Below, piece after piece: positions 6,923 through 15,861 of a stretch of DNA of 42,306 nt. This stretch comes from Alphaproteobacteria bacterium (GTDB lineage Bacteria; Pseudomonadota; Alphaproteobacteria; SHVP01): assembly GCA_016869765.1 (NCBI GenBank), contig VGES01000032.1:1-42306 (forward strand). Direction: 5' to 3'. Under the pieces are notes generated by a model, which saw only the letters and a program-made list of their open reading frames with translations, ran no database searches and was not told the DNA's origin. Every line of letters begins with the position of its first letter. The first letter of the stretch is position 1. A program made the position numbers and the translations under genes.

Positions 6923-8260
6923 ATGAACCCTCCAATGGCCATGCGAATTGCCGTCGTTGGCGCCGGGATCGCCGGGCTGGGCGCAGCTTGGGCCCTCGCC
7001 AAGCACCACCACGTGACGCTGTTTGAGGCTGCGCCGTCGCCCGGGGGGCATAGCAACACGGTGGTGATCGAGCGCAACGGGCAGCGGACGGCGGTCGACA
7101 CCGGTTTCATCGTCTACAACGACGTCAATTATCCGCACCTGCTCCGATTGTTCGCCCATCTCGGCGTTCCCACCGAGCCCTCGAACATGTCCTTCTCCGT
7201 GTCGCTCGATGAGGGTCGCTTCGAGTACGCGAGCCTGTTGCCGTGGGGTCCGGTTGCCCAGGTCGCGAACCTGTTCAAACCGCGCTTCCTTCGCATGCTG
7301 TGGGAGATCCCGAAGTTCTATCGCGACGTGCGCGCGCGCCTGCCGTCGTTGGATCCCCGATCGACGTTGGGGGAGGTACTCGCCCAAGGCGGCTACGGCG
7401 AAACGTACCGGTTCCTGCACTTGCTTCCGATGGCATCGGCGATCTGGTCGACTCCGATCGAATGGATCGAGCGTTTCCCAGCCCGTCAGTTCGTGAAGTT
7501 CTACGAGGAGCACGGCTTGCTGCGCTTCTCGGATCGGCCGAAATGGCGGACCGTCTCGGGTGGTAGTCGCGAATACGTCCGCCGCCTGCTTGCCGATTTT
7601 TCCGGAACGGTGCGAACGGCGACTCCGGTCCGGCAGGTTCGCCGCGATTCAGACCGTATTTGGCTCGCCACGGCGGCTGGGGAGGAGGCCTACGATCACG
7701 TGGTGCTTGCCGTCCACGGTAACGATGCCCGTCGCATATTGGCTGACGCCGACGATCGCGAGCGATCGATGCTGGATGCCTATCGGTGCACGACCAATCG
7801 CGCCATTCTTCATCGCGACCCATCTTTCATGCCGCGTCGCCGCGCGGCTTGGGCGAGTTGGAACTATCATGCACAGAGCGATCAGCCAGCCGATCGCGTC
7901 GTGCCGGTGACCTACTGGATGAATCGGTTGCAGAACCTTCCACCGATGCCGCCGCTGTTCGTTTCGCTCAACCCCTGGCGCGAACCGGAGGAAGCCTTGC
8001 TCGATGCCGAGTTCCACTACGACCATCCGGTCTTTACGGTCGCGACCGCGGCCGCGAATGCTGCGCTGCCCTCGATCCAGGGACGCCGTCGCACATGGTT
8101 TTGCGGCGCCTACACGCGCCATGGGTTTCACGAGGACGGGCTTCGCTCGGGGTTCGCGGTGGCGGCCGCCCTGGGCGCGCCACCGCCCTGGGGGCTGTTA
8201 CCCTCGGACGCGAGCGATTCGGTTGTATCGGCCGAGGCGGCTAGAGTGGATGCCGCATGA
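6923..8260 (+). CDS. FAD-dependent oxidoreductase, COG2907 type
   Basis: This 445-residue flavoprotein has an N-terminal dinucleotide-binding motif (VVGAGIAGLGAAW), then GGHSNTV and TGFIVYN. It has a C-terminal FAD-contacting region (WFCGAYTRHGFHEDGLRSG). The NAD(P)/FAD-binding COG2907 family typically sits next to DUF1365 and a cyclopropane-fatty-acid synthase, as here, and is thought to act on unsaturated or modified membrane lipids; the reaction is not settled. The start is uncertain: ATGs at 6923, 6935 and 6941 are all in frame and none has a good Shine-Dalgarno. The stop overlaps the next start by four bases (ATGA). A 130-bp gap without a recognisable gene separates it from GH3. Confidence 0.87.
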   Translation: MNPPMAMRIAVVGAGIAGLGAAWALAKHHHVTLFEAAPSPGGHSNTVVIERNGQRTAVDTGFIVYNDVNYPHLLRLFAHLGVPTEPSNMSFSVSLDEGRFEYASLLPWGPVAQVANLFKPRFLRMLWEIPKFYRDVRARLPSLDPRSTLGEVLAQGGYGETYRFLHLLPMASAIWSTPIEWIERFPARQFVKFYEEHGLLRFSDRPKWRTVSGGSREYVRRLLADFSGTVRTATPVRQVRRDSDRIWLATAAGEEAYDHVVLAVHGNDARRILADADDRERSMLDAYRCTTNRAILHRDPSFMPRRRAAWASWNYHAQSDQPADRVVPVTYWMNRLQNLPPMPPLFVSLNPWREPEEALLDAEFHYDHPVFTVATAAANAALPSIQGRRRTWFCGAYTRHGFHEDGLRSGFAVAAALGAPPPWGLLPSDASDSVVSAEAARVDAA

Positions 8261-9087
8261 TCCAGTCATGTTTCTACGTCGGGCAGGTGGCACACGTCCG
8301 GACGCGTCCGGTCGAGCATCGCTTCTCCTATCGTGTCTTTTCGCTTTACGTCGATGTCGACTCGTTGCCAAAACTCGGCGCGCGGGGGCGTTGGTTCGGG
8401 TACAACCGCAATGCCCTCCTGAGCGTCCATGATCGTGACCACGGCGATGGCCGCATGCCGATCGCCCAATGGGTACGCCACCATCTGCGCAATGCCGGTT
8501 ACGCTGCCGACGGACCCATCGGTATGCAGTGTTATGGCCGGCTATGGGGCTACGTCTTCAATCCGCTGACCGTCTATTTCTGCTTTCGTGCCGACGGGCG
8601 GTTGGAGGCGTTGTTGCATGAGGTACACAACACGTTCGGTGAGCGTCACGGCTATCTCATCGCCGCCGACGATCCAGCCCAAGCCATCATCCGCCAGCGC
8701 TGCGCCAAGACGTTCTATGTCTCGCCGTTCATCGACATGGAGCCGAGTTACGAGTTCAAGGTGCGCGTCCCCGCCGAGCGCTTTGCCCTCGTGATCCGTG
8801 AATGGGACCGGGCCGGCGACCTGCTCTACGCCACGTTCCACGGTGAGCGCCGCCCGTGGTCGGCCAGTGCGGCTTGGCGCTTGATTGCGGGGCACCCTCT
8901 GATGACCCTCAAAGTTGTTGCTGGGATTCACTGGGAAGCGTTGCGGTTGTGGCGCAAGGGATTGCGCCTTATGCCTCACCCCGCCACAACCGAGGTCGTC
9001 GTCGACTATGTCGGGCGGGCCACGGCGCCCCTGGGCCCGGAAAGCCGCAGGGGCGTGGAGTCATCCGTTTTGCTACCGTCCGGGTAG
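8257..9087 (+). CDS. DUF1365 family protein
   Basis: This 276-residue protein matches DUF1365: an N-terminal CFYVGQVAHVRTRPVEHRFS, FSLYVDVDSLPKL, and the central CYGRLWGYVFNPLTVYFCF and LLHEVHNTFGERHGYL segments. The family has no proven reaction, but it is nearly always next to a COG2907 flavoprotein and a cyclopropane-fatty-acid synthase. That is the exact arrangement here, so a role in modifying or handling membrane acyl chains is likely. There is no signal peptide; the C-terminal third has a hydrophobic stretch (about 205-225) that could touch the membrane. It starts inside the stop of the preceding gene (ATGA overlap) and ends 31 bases before the synthase. Confidence 0.88.
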   Translation: MIQSCFYVGQVAHVRTRPVEHRFSYRVFSLYVDVDSLPKLGARGRWFGYNRNALLSVHDRDHGDGRMPIAQWVRHHLRNAGYAADGPIGMQCYGRLWGYVFNPLTVYFCFRADGRLEALLHEVHNTFGERHGYLIAADDPAQAIIRQRCAKTFYVSPFIDMEPSYEFKVRVPAERFALVIREWDRAGDLLYATFHGERRPWSASAAWRLIAGHPLMTLKVVAGIHWEALRLWRKGLRLMPHPATTEVVVDYVGRATAPLGPESRRGVESSVLLPSG

Positions 9088-9118
9088 TTCTGGGGGGCGT
9101 GGTCGGGGTCAGGGGACT

Positions 9119-10345
9119 ATGGAAGCTGATGCGTCATTGAGCGTGGCGTCGACGGATTGGGGTGCCCAGGGGGTACCCGGATTCTATCGGCCCGTCGTGC
9201 GCTCGTTCGCGAAGCGGTTCCTGTTGGGACGGTTGCGGTATCGACTGCCCAACGGGGTCGAAGGAATCCTCGTTGGCCGCGAGGAAGGTCCCGAGGCCGC
9301 CATCGAGGTTCGCCGTTGGCGGGCACTTCGGCGACTGATGTTCGGTGGCAAGCTCGGCTTCGCCGAAGCCTATCTCGAGGGCGATTGGTTCAGTCCCGAT
9401 CTCGCCAAGATGATCGAACTCATGTCCGCCAACGGTATTCGCCAGGAGGACTACAATGCCAGCTTGCGTTGGAGCCGCTGGGTCGACCAGCTGCGCCATC
9501 ACCTTCGACGCAACAACCGTAGCGGGAGTCGAAAGAACATTCAGTTCCACTATGACCTGGGCAACGAGTTCTATGAGCTCTGGCTCGATCCCAGCATGAC
9601 CTATTCGTCGGCCGTGTATCGGCCGGACGCCGCGGATCTGCAGCAAGCGCAACATCACAAGTACGATCGGATTCTCGAGTTGATCGCGGCCAAGCCCGGC
9701 GAACACGTGCTCGAGATCGGTTGTGGGTGGGGCGGCTTTGCGCGTCGCGCCGCCGCCGCCGGCCTGAAGGTCACCGGGATCACGCTGTCGACGCAACAGC
9801 ATGCTTATGCGATCAAGCGGGCGCAAGACCTGGGCTTGAGCGATCGTCTCTCCTTTCATCTCTGTGACTACCGTGACGTGGCGGGAACATTCGATCATGC
9901 GGTCTCGATTGAAATGATCGAAGCGGTGGGCGAGGCCTACTGGCCACAGTACTTCCGCAAGATCGCCGATGTCGTCCGTCCCGGCGGGCGCATCGCGCTG
10001 CAGGCGATTACCGTGCGTGACGAGGGGTTCGATCAGTACCGGCGTCGCGCCGATTTCATCCAAACCTATATCTTTCCTGGCGGAATGCTGCCTTGTCTCA
10101 AGGCTCTCCAGGATGTGAGTTCGAGGGTCGGCCTGCACTGGTTGGGCGACGATGGATTCGGCCAGCACTACGCCAAGACTCTCGAGGAGTGGCGCAAGAA
10201 TTTCTACGCAGCTTGGCCACGTATCCGGTCTCTCGGGTTCGACGAAAAGTTTCGTCGCATCTGGGAGTTCTACCTCGCGGGCTGCGAGGGCTCCTTCCGT
10301 GCGGGCGGGATCGACGTTCGGCAAATCGCCCTGGTTCGTCGCTGA
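9119..10345 (+). CDS. cfa: Cyclopropane-fatty-acyl-phospholipid synthase family
   Basis: This 408-residue SAM-dependent methyltransferase transfers a methylene or methyl group onto double bonds of phospholipid acyl chains at the inner membrane face. It shows the family signature HYDLGNEFYELWLDPSMTYS (144-163), the SAM-binding loop LEIGCGWGGFA (198-208), and GITLSTQQ (220-227), which follows it in the family. It also has SIEMIEAVGEAYWPQYF and a C-terminal GLHWLGDDGFGQHYAKTL. ATG 9119 was chosen because AGGGGA precedes it directly and the region upstream overlaps DUF1365 in another frame. Length fits the family (about 380-420). Whether it makes cyclopropanes or another methylated lipid (for example 10-methyl or furan-fatty-acid precursors) cannot be told. 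Confidence 0.92.
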   Translation: MEADASLSVASTDWGAQGVPGFYRPVVRSFAKRFLLGRLRYRLPNGVEGILVGREEGPEAAIEVRRWRALRRLMFGGKLGFAEAYLEGDWFSPDLAKMIELMSANGIRQEDYNASLRWSRWVDQLRHHLRRNNRSGSRKNIQFHYDLGNEFYELWLDPSMTYSSAVYRPDAADLQQAQHHKYDRILELIAAKPGEHVLEIGCGWGGFARRAAAAGLKVTGITLSTQQHAYAIKRAQDLGLSDRLSFHLCDYRDVAGTFDHAVSIEMIEAVGEAYWPQYFRKIADVVRPGGRIALQAITVRDEGFDQYRRRADFIQTYIFPGGMLPCLKALQDVSSRVGLHWLGDDGFGQHYAKTLEEWRKNFYAAWPRIRSLGFDEKFRRIWEFYLAGCEGSFRAGGIDVRQIALVRR

Positions 10346-10436
10346 CCACCGTCTCTCCGAGATGTGAACCGATCATCTCGTGGCGGGCGCGCGAGGTTGC
10401 TATGATGGTCCACCCGGGGGGAAAAGAGGCGGAAGA

Positions 10437-11126
10437 ATGCCGAGGCGCCATCCAATTCGCGTGTCGTTGGGAATCATCGTGGTGGTCATGTCCGTGGCCG
10501 CCGCCGACCAGCCGGTCGGGGCTCATCACGGCTACACCGAGTTGCTCGACTTTGCCGTCAGTCGTTCGGGGTCAACGATCGGCTACCACCGGCTCGATTT
10601 CCGCGACGTTGGGGAAGAGACCCATGTCGCGGTCGACGTCGAACTTCAGATAAAGCTCGGCTTCGTGACGCTGTTCCGCTACGAGCATCACAACCGCGAG
10701 ATCTGGAAAGCTGGTCGGTTGCTCCGCCTCGAAACCAAAACCAACGACGACGGTACCAAGTACGAGGTCACGGGCGAGCAAACCTCCGGTGGTTTGCGCG
10801 TCAAGACCCTGCGCGGCGAAGACACCTATCCCGCCGGGACCATGTCGGCGACGTACTGGAACATGGCGACCATCAAGCAGCATGCCCTGCTGGACACCCA
10901 GCGCGGGGGCCTGCTCAAGGTCGAGGTCGCCCCGGGACCGGCCGAAGAGGTCGAGCTCGGCAACGGGACCAAGGTCCAGGCCAAGCGCTACGACCTCAAG
11001 GGTGATCTCAACATCACGCTTTGGTACACCGAAGACGGTCGTTGGGTCGCCATGCAGTTCGCCGCGCGCGGCAGCGACATTTCTTACACGTTGTTTCCCG
11101 GCGGCCGCGGCAAAGGCAAGGCGTGA
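10437..11126 (+). CDS. DUF6134 family exported protein
   Basis: This 229-residue protein has a hydrophobic signal segment (about residues 8-25, ending SVAAADQPVGA). A beta-rich body follows: a repeat-like LDFAVSRSGSTIGYHRLDF, VELQIKLGFVTLFRYEHHNREIW and the family-typical TMSATYWN near the middle. It resembles DUF6134 proteins found in the same lipid operon in other Proteobacteria. The fold suggests a periplasmic lipid-binding or chaperone-like part, which is inference. ATG 10437 follows GAGGCGGAAG; upstream GTGs would add a non-conserved extension ahead of the signal peptide. The stop overlaps the next start by one base (TGATG). Confidence 0.72.
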   Translation: MPRRHPIRVSLGIIVVVMSVAAADQPVGAHHGYTELLDFAVSRSGSTIGYHRLDFRDVGEETHVAVDVELQIKLGFVTLFRYEHHNREIWKAGRLLRLETKTNDDGTKYEVTGEQTSGGLRVKTLRGEDTYPAGTMSATYWNMATIKQHALLDTQRGGLLKVEVAPGPAEEVELGNGTKVQAKRYDLKGDLNITLWYTEDGRWVAMQFAARGSDISYTLFPGGRGKGKA

Positions 11127-11560
11127 TGGATCTCCGTTCCGCGGCGGATCGCTACGTCGCGGTGATGCAGTCCATCTCTCCCCAGACCCTGTCGCGGTTG
11201 GCCGAGGTCTGCGCTCCCGACATCCTTTTCAAGGATCCGTTCAACGAAGGTCGGGGCCTCGACTACGTCATCCGCATCTTCGAACAAATGTATCGCGACA
11301 TCGGCGAGACCAAGACAGTCATCGATGACGTGGCGTTCTCGGACACGGCCTGCTACCTCCGCTGGACGCTGTCCTTTCGCCGCAAGAACGGTCGCGAGGC
11401 GACCGTCCTCGGCATGAGCGAGGTTCATTTCGGGGCCGATGGGCGCGCAATCCGCCATTTCGACCATTGGGACGCTGCTTCGCAGGTCTACGAACTGGTT
11501 CCTGTCCTCGGTGCCGTGCTGCGCCGAATCAAGCGTCGGCTCGCCACGCCGCTGCAATAG
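11126..11560 (+). CDS. SnoaL/NTF2-like small protein
   Basis: This 144-residue protein has the compact alpha+beta pattern of the SnoaL/ketosteroid-isomerase-like fold: an N-terminal helix (DRYVAVMQSISPQTLSRLAE), CAPDILFKDPFNEGRG, an aromatic-rich middle, and the terminal strand motif AIRHFDHWDAASQVYE. Members are small catalytic or ligand-binding cones. In COG2907-DUF1365-Cfa operons a protein of this fold is a frequent last gene, so it probably works on the same lipid product. It overlaps the DUF6134 stop by one base, which indicates translational coupling. The active-site function is not known. Confidence 0.8.
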   Translation: MDLRSAADRYVAVMQSISPQTLSRLAEVCAPDILFKDPFNEGRGLDYVIRIFEQMYRDIGETKTVIDDVAFSDTACYLRWTLSFRRKNGREATVLGMSEVHFGADGRAIRHFDHWDAASQVYELVPVLGAVLRRIKRRLATPLQ

Positions 11561-11613
11561 TTTTCGTCGTCGTTCCCCGGCGAGCCCATTAAGATGCCTT
11601 CGGGGGAGCGGGC

Positions 11614-13083
11614 ATGGCGCAACAGTGGGACGTCATCGTTTGCGGTGCCGGGACGGCCGGGATGCCGGCCGCGATCTTTGCGGCGCGGCGCGGGGCACGC
11701 GTGCTGTTGCTGGAACACGCGGACCAGGTTGGCGGCACGTTGCACCTGTCGTCCGGCGAGATGAGCGCTGCCGGCACGCGGCTGCAACAAGACCGGGCCA
11801 TCGAGGATCATCCCGATCGTCATTTCGCCGACGTCATGCGGCTCACCCGCGGGACAGCCGACCCTCACATGGTCCGCATTCAAGTCGACAACGCTGCCGA
11901 TACGCTGCATTGGCTGCTCGACAGCGGACTCGAGTTGTTCAACGACATGCCGGTGCTGATGCCCCAGCACGAAACCTACAGCGTGCCGCGAACCTACTAC
12001 GGACCCAAGAAGGGCAAGGCTGCACTCGATGTGATCCGGCCACAGCTCGACGCCGAGATCAGCAAGGGCGGGGTGACGCTTCGCCTGGCAACCGAAGTGC
12101 TCAGCCTGGTCCAGGATGGTACGGGGGCGGTTCGCGGCGTACGCGCGCGGACCAACGGAGGTGCGCTCGAAACCCACTACGGCAGCAACGTCGTGTTGAC
12201 CACTGGGGGCTATGGTGCGAGCGAGACCGCCTATCCCGAGTTCTCCAATGGTCACAAACGGATCGGCTGGTGTTACCCCTATTCGCAGGGCACCGGTTTG
12301 CGCATGGCCTTGACGGCCGGCGCCGTGCTGCACAATCAGGACAAGTTTCTGCCGATGTTCGGGCGGGTCGAAGATCCCGGGTTCTGGCTCGATGACCGCG
12401 AGCCGTTCCCCAACGACCCACCGCGATGGTACGCCTTGTGCGAACTGACCCCTGAGCTGCGCCAGCCGTGGGAGATCTACGTCAATCGCCGCGGCGAACG
12501 TTTCGTGGCCGAGGACAGTCCGACGCCCGATGTTCGGGAGCATCTTCTCTTGCAGCAGCCCGACCGCATGTTCGCGGTGGTCTACGATTCCCGCATCGCC
12601 CGCGAATCGCCCTGGCTGTTCATGCCTGAGCTCACCGTGGCCCAGGTCGGAAAGCTATGGAACGTTCATCCGGCGTTTGCCCGCGGAGAATCGCTCGACG
12701 CGGTCGCGGCGCGTCTCGATATCGATACATCCGGACTGCGACGGGCGGTGGGCGCCTACAATGAGGCGGTAAGCGCCAAGCGGGATCCCTTCGGCCGGCG
12801 ACACCTACCGCTTCCTATCAGTGAGCCGCCGTTCTATGCCGTTCGGCACTTCGGAACGACGGTCGTCGGTTTCGCCGGCATCAAGGTCGATCGGACGTTT
12901 CGCGTCATCGACAAGTCCGATCGTCCGATCGCCAATCTTTTTGCCGCCGGGGAGATTCTCGGATTGGGTCTTCTCTCGGGAAACTGTTATGTCGGTGGCA
13001 TGAGTGTGACGCCGGCGATGACATTCGGCCGTTTGCTCGGCCAGAGTATTCTGCAGTGGCCGATGACGTCGGCGGCCCGGTGA
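11614..13083 (+). CDS. FAD-dependent dehydrogenase, fumarate-reductase/ketosteroid-dehydrogenase type
   Basis: This 489-residue flavoprotein starts with the dinucleotide-binding motif VIVCGAGTAGMPAAIFAARRG and VGGTLHLSSGEMSAAG. A middle region contains VVLTTGGYGASETAYPEFS, and the C-terminal FAD loop reads FAAGEILGLGLLSGNCYVGG. The layout is that of the FAD_binding_2 family (fumarate reductase and succinate dehydrogenase flavoproteins, 3-ketosteroid dehydrogenases). It is soluble, with no signal peptide, and probably desaturates or reduces a carbon-carbon bond next to a carbonyl. GGGGGAG sits before ATG 11614. The next gene is a thiolase 29 bases on, which suggests acyl-chain or side-chain degradation. 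The exact substrate cannot be read. Confidence 0.85.
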   Translation: MAQQWDVIVCGAGTAGMPAAIFAARRGARVLLLEHADQVGGTLHLSSGEMSAAGTRLQQDRAIEDHPDRHFADVMRLTRGTADPHMVRIQVDNAADTLHWLLDSGLELFNDMPVLMPQHETYSVPRTYYGPKKGKAALDVIRPQLDAEISKGGVTLRLATEVLSLVQDGTGAVRGVRARTNGGALETHYGSNVVLTTGGYGASETAYPEFSNGHKRIGWCYPYSQGTGLRMALTAGAVLHNQDKFLPMFGRVEDPGFWLDDREPFPNDPPRWYALCELTPELRQPWEIYVNRRGERFVAEDSPTPDVREHLLLQQPDRMFAVVYDSRIARESPWLFMPELTVAQVGKLWNVHPAFARGESLDAVAARLDIDTSGLRRAVGAYNEAVSAKRDPFGRRHLPLPISEPPFYAVRHFGTTVVGFAGIKVDRTFRVIDKSDRPIANLFAAGEILGLGLLSGNCYVGGMSVTPAMTFGRLLGQSILQWPMTSAAR

Positions 13084-13112
13084 CATGATTTGGGTTGGCG
13101 AGTGGTTTTGTC

Positions 13113-14309
13113 ATGACTGAAGCCTTCGTATGCGATGCCGTAAGAACGCCGATCGGGCGCTACGGCGGCGGGCTTGCCGGCGTACGCGCCGACGATTTGG
13201 CCGCGACGCCGATCGGCGTTCTCAAGGACCGTTGGGCGGAGGCCGACTGGGGGTCGCTCGACGATGTTTTTTTCGGGTGCGCCAATCAGGCCGGCGAGGA
13301 CAACCGCAACATCGCCCGGATGGCGCTGTTGCTCGCGGGCTTGCCTGACCGGGTTCCCGGAACGACCGTGAACCGACTGTGCGCGTCCGGGCTCGAAGCG
13401 GTGACGGCGGCGGCGCGCGCGATTCGAGCGGGCGAAGCGTCGTTCTGTCTCGCCGGCGGGGTCGAACACATGACGCGGGCGCCGCTGGTCATGCCCAAGG
13501 CGGAGACGGCGTTTGCCCGAAAGATCGAGATCTACGACACGACGATCGGGTGGCGCTTCGTCAACGCACGCATGAAGGAGCTTTATGGCACCGACGCGAT
13601 GGGCGAGACGGCGGAGAACGTGGCCCAGGACTTTCAGGTCTCGCGCGCCGACCAGGATGCGTTTGCTTGGCGCAGCCAGCAGCGGGCCAAGGCGGGTGCG
13701 GCGGCCCTCGCCGAGGAGATCGTGCCTGTTCGCGGTCGGGGCGCGGCGCGTGATCGGCTGCTCGATCGCGATGAGCACCCGCGCCCGGATACCACCCTCG
13801 AAGCGTTGGCCAACTTGAAGCCGGCGTTCCGCGACAACGGCTCGGTCACGGCAGGAAACTCCGCGGGAATCAATGACGGTGCGGCTGCGATGATTCTCGC
13901 CAACGAGAGCGCCGCGCGAACGCACGGGTTGATGCCGCGCGCTCGGGTTTTGGGGGCCGCTGCCCATGGCGTGGCGCCGCGGGTGATGGGGGTCGGACCC
14001 GTGCCCGCCGTGCAGAAGCTCCTCTCACGCCTTGGGCTCGCCGTCCGGGACATGGACGTCGTCGAGATCAATGAGGCGTTTGCCAGCCAAGTGCTGGCCG
14101 TTCTCCGCCAACTCGGGCTCGCCGATGACTCTGAGCGCGTGAATCCGAACGGCGGCGCGATCGCGCTTGGTCATCCGCTCGGCATGAGCGGTGCGCGACT
14201 GGTACAGACCGCGGTGGCCGAACTTCAACGACGCAAGGGGCGCTATGCGCTGGTGAGCATGTGCGTTGGCGTCGGTCAGGGCGCCGCGATGGTGTTGGAA
14301 CGAGTTTGA
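13113..14309 (+). CDS. pcaF: Thiolase, closest by eye to 3-oxoadipyl-CoA thiolase
   Basis: This 398-residue thiolase cleaves a 3-oxoacyl-CoA with CoA. Catalytic residues are in place: nucleophile Cys90 in NRLCASG, His354 in GHPLGMSGAR and Cys384 in CVGVGQG. The long stretches FFGCANQAGEDNRN-ARMALLLAGLP, YDTTIGWRF and RDEHPRPDTTLEAL are those I associate with PcaF of the beta-ketoadipate pathway. No other pca genes are in the window, so the substrate may be a different 3-oxoacyl-CoA; the symbol rests on resemblance only. ATG 13113 was chosen because homology starts there. The frame opens six codons earlier at 13095. Confidence 0.82.
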   Translation: MTEAFVCDAVRTPIGRYGGGLAGVRADDLAATPIGVLKDRWAEADWGSLDDVFFGCANQAGEDNRNIARMALLLAGLPDRVPGTTVNRLCASGLEAVTAAARAIRAGEASFCLAGGVEHMTRAPLVMPKAETAFARKIEIYDTTIGWRFVNARMKELYGTDAMGETAENVAQDFQVSRADQDAFAWRSQQRAKAGAAALAEEIVPVRGRGAARDRLLDRDEHPRPDTTLEALANLKPAFRDNGSVTAGNSAGINDGAAAMILANESAARTHGLMPRARVLGAAAHGVAPRVMGVGPVPAVQKLLSRLGLAVRDMDVVEINEAFASQVLAVLRQLGLADDSERVNPNGGAIALGHPLGMSGARLVQTAVAELQRRKGRYALVSMCVGVGQGAAMVLERV

Positions 14310-15811
14310 CGCGAGGGAGAGCCATAGCCAAGAAGGTGAAGGGGCGGGGCACCGCATCGCGCGGCGCCCGTCGGGCGGCTACGTCTGTGGTTCAGGCGCC
14401 GCGGCCGGTGGTGCCGTCGGGCACCTATGTGGTCGAAGGTGGCTGGTTATTGGCCTACGAAAAAGGCCGACATCGATTGATCCGCAATGGTTCGATGCTG
14501 ATCAAACGGGATCACATCGCCGAAGTCCGGTCAGGCCGAATCAGCGGCAACCTACCCCGGCTCTCCGTGCCTGACCACCTCGTGATGCCGGGCTTCATCA
14601 ATGGCCACACCCATGTCGCCAGCGGGACGCCGACCCGGGGCTTGATCGAGGGGGGAAGGTCCTATGGACGACCGATCGAACTCGTCGAGAACTTGAGCGA
14701 TGCGGAACTCGACGACCTGACGGCGTTCAATCTCGCGGAGATCCTCAAGTCCGGCTGCACCACGCACGTCGAGATGAGCCTCAGCCTGCGCCAAGCGGAG
14801 TCCTACGTCCGCGTCGCCAAGAAATGGGGTTGTCGTGGGTATCCGGGTGGCATGATCCCCGGCGTTCTTCGGCTCGACAAGATTTGGTTTCGCAAGGACG
14901 ACAAGGTGTTGTTCCGCTCAGTCGGCGGAACCCTGGCCGAGATCGAGGCCAACTTGGCGTTCGGGCGAAAACACATGAACGCGGGCGACGGGCGCATCAA
15001 ACCGATGATGTCGCCCCATGCTTCGGATACCCAGACCGAGGAAACCCTGACCGCTCTGGTTGCGGCCGCGCGCGAACTCGGGACCGGGATCCACATCCAC
15101 TTGTCTCAGCGCGCCACCGAGACGGCTGCGGTTCGGCGGCTCTGGGGTGGGCTGTCGCCCGCACAATGGCTCGAGAAACACGGCGCGTTCGATGGCCCGC
15201 TGTTCGGAGCCCACATGATGGCGATCGATTGGCGAACCGATCCGGCGATCCTGATCAAGCATGGCGCGGTGTACGCCCATTGTCCGTCAGCAGGCGGTGC
15301 TGGCGGCGCGACTCAGCCCTATCCGGAAGCGCTGGCCGCGGGCATTCCGACGACGGTCGCGATCGACACGCACTCGAACGACTTTGTCGAGAATCTCAAG
15401 CTTGCGGTGATCGGCGGCAAAGCTCGAGCGAAACTCATGGCCGATCGGGTGCCAGTCAAGATGCCGACGATCTGGGCCGCGGTGGAGGGCGCCACCCTCG
15501 TCGCCGCCAAGGGGCTGGGGCGAGACGATTTGGGACGGCTCACGCCTGGGGCGAAGGCGGACTTTTCGACGATCGACGTCTCGGGCTTCCTGTTCGGGGC
15601 TGGATCGGCACCACCCGAACCACTGAACAACCTCCTGTACTGTAACGGGGCCGCGGTGAAGAACGTGGCGACCGACGGACGCCTGCAGGTGTTCGATGGC
15701 CGCCTGACGGTGGCGGACGAAGCCGACGTGTTCGCGCGCGGCGCTCAGGCCGTGCAAAAGGTGTGGAAGGGCCTGACCAAGGAGAAGTGGTTTACGCCGA
15801 CGTCGCGTTAG
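14306..15811 (+). CDS. Amidohydrolase/chlorohydrolase-family metal hydrolase
   Basis: This protein of about 500 residues is an amidohydrolase of the TrzN/AtzB/guanine-deaminase-like type. Metal-binding HxH is seen in GFINGHTHVASGTPTRGL. Further ligands are probably in IHIHLSQR, GAHMMAIDW and the late TVAIDTHSNDF. A C-terminal beta-sandwich half (LGRLTPGAKADFSTIDVSG) completes the composite domain. It probably hydrolyses a C-N bond of a heterocycle or amide. The start is uncertain. TTG 14306 overlaps the thiolase stop (TTGA) and is used here, GTG 14336 is another option, and the best-placed Shine-Dalgarno (GAGGGAGA, 14313-14320) points to an ATA codon at 14324. A basic tail of about 30 residues precedes the conserved domain. 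Confidence 0.82.
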   Translation: MTRGRAIAKKVKGRGTASRGARRAATSVVQAPRPVVPSGTYVVEGGWLLAYEKGRHRLIRNGSMLIKRDHIAEVRSGRISGNLPRLSVPDHLVMPGFINGHTHVASGTPTRGLIEGGRSYGRPIELVENLSDAELDDLTAFNLAEILKSGCTTHVEMSLSLRQAESYVRVAKKWGCRGYPGGMIPGVLRLDKIWFRKDDKVLFRSVGGTLAEIEANLAFGRKHMNAGDGRIKPMMSPHASDTQTEETLTALVAAARELGTGIHIHLSQRATETAAVRRLWGGLSPAQWLEKHGAFDGPLFGAHMMAIDWRTDPAILIKHGAVYAHCPSAGGAGGATQPYPEALAAGIPTTVAIDTHSNDFVENLKLAVIGGKARAKLMADRVPVKMPTIWAAVEGATLVAAKGLGRDDLGRLTPGAKADFSTIDVSGFLFGAGSAPPEPLNNLLYCNGAAVKNVATDGRLQVFDGRLTVADEADVFARGAQAVQKVWKGLTKEKWFTPTSR

Positions 15812-15861
15812 ATCGCTTCCCGCCACCTTGCGGCCGAGGCCGCGGCTTGCCATAGTTAACG

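Noticed and set aside
15830-15843. Hairpin GCGGCC-GA-GGCCGC after the amidohydrolase, as a terminator
   Set aside because: The stem is short with a tight loop and no T-run follows, so a terminator is not supported.
14918-15853. Reverse frames opposite the amidohydrolase
   Set aside because: They lie entirely within a gene with clear metal-binding motifs and have no start signals.
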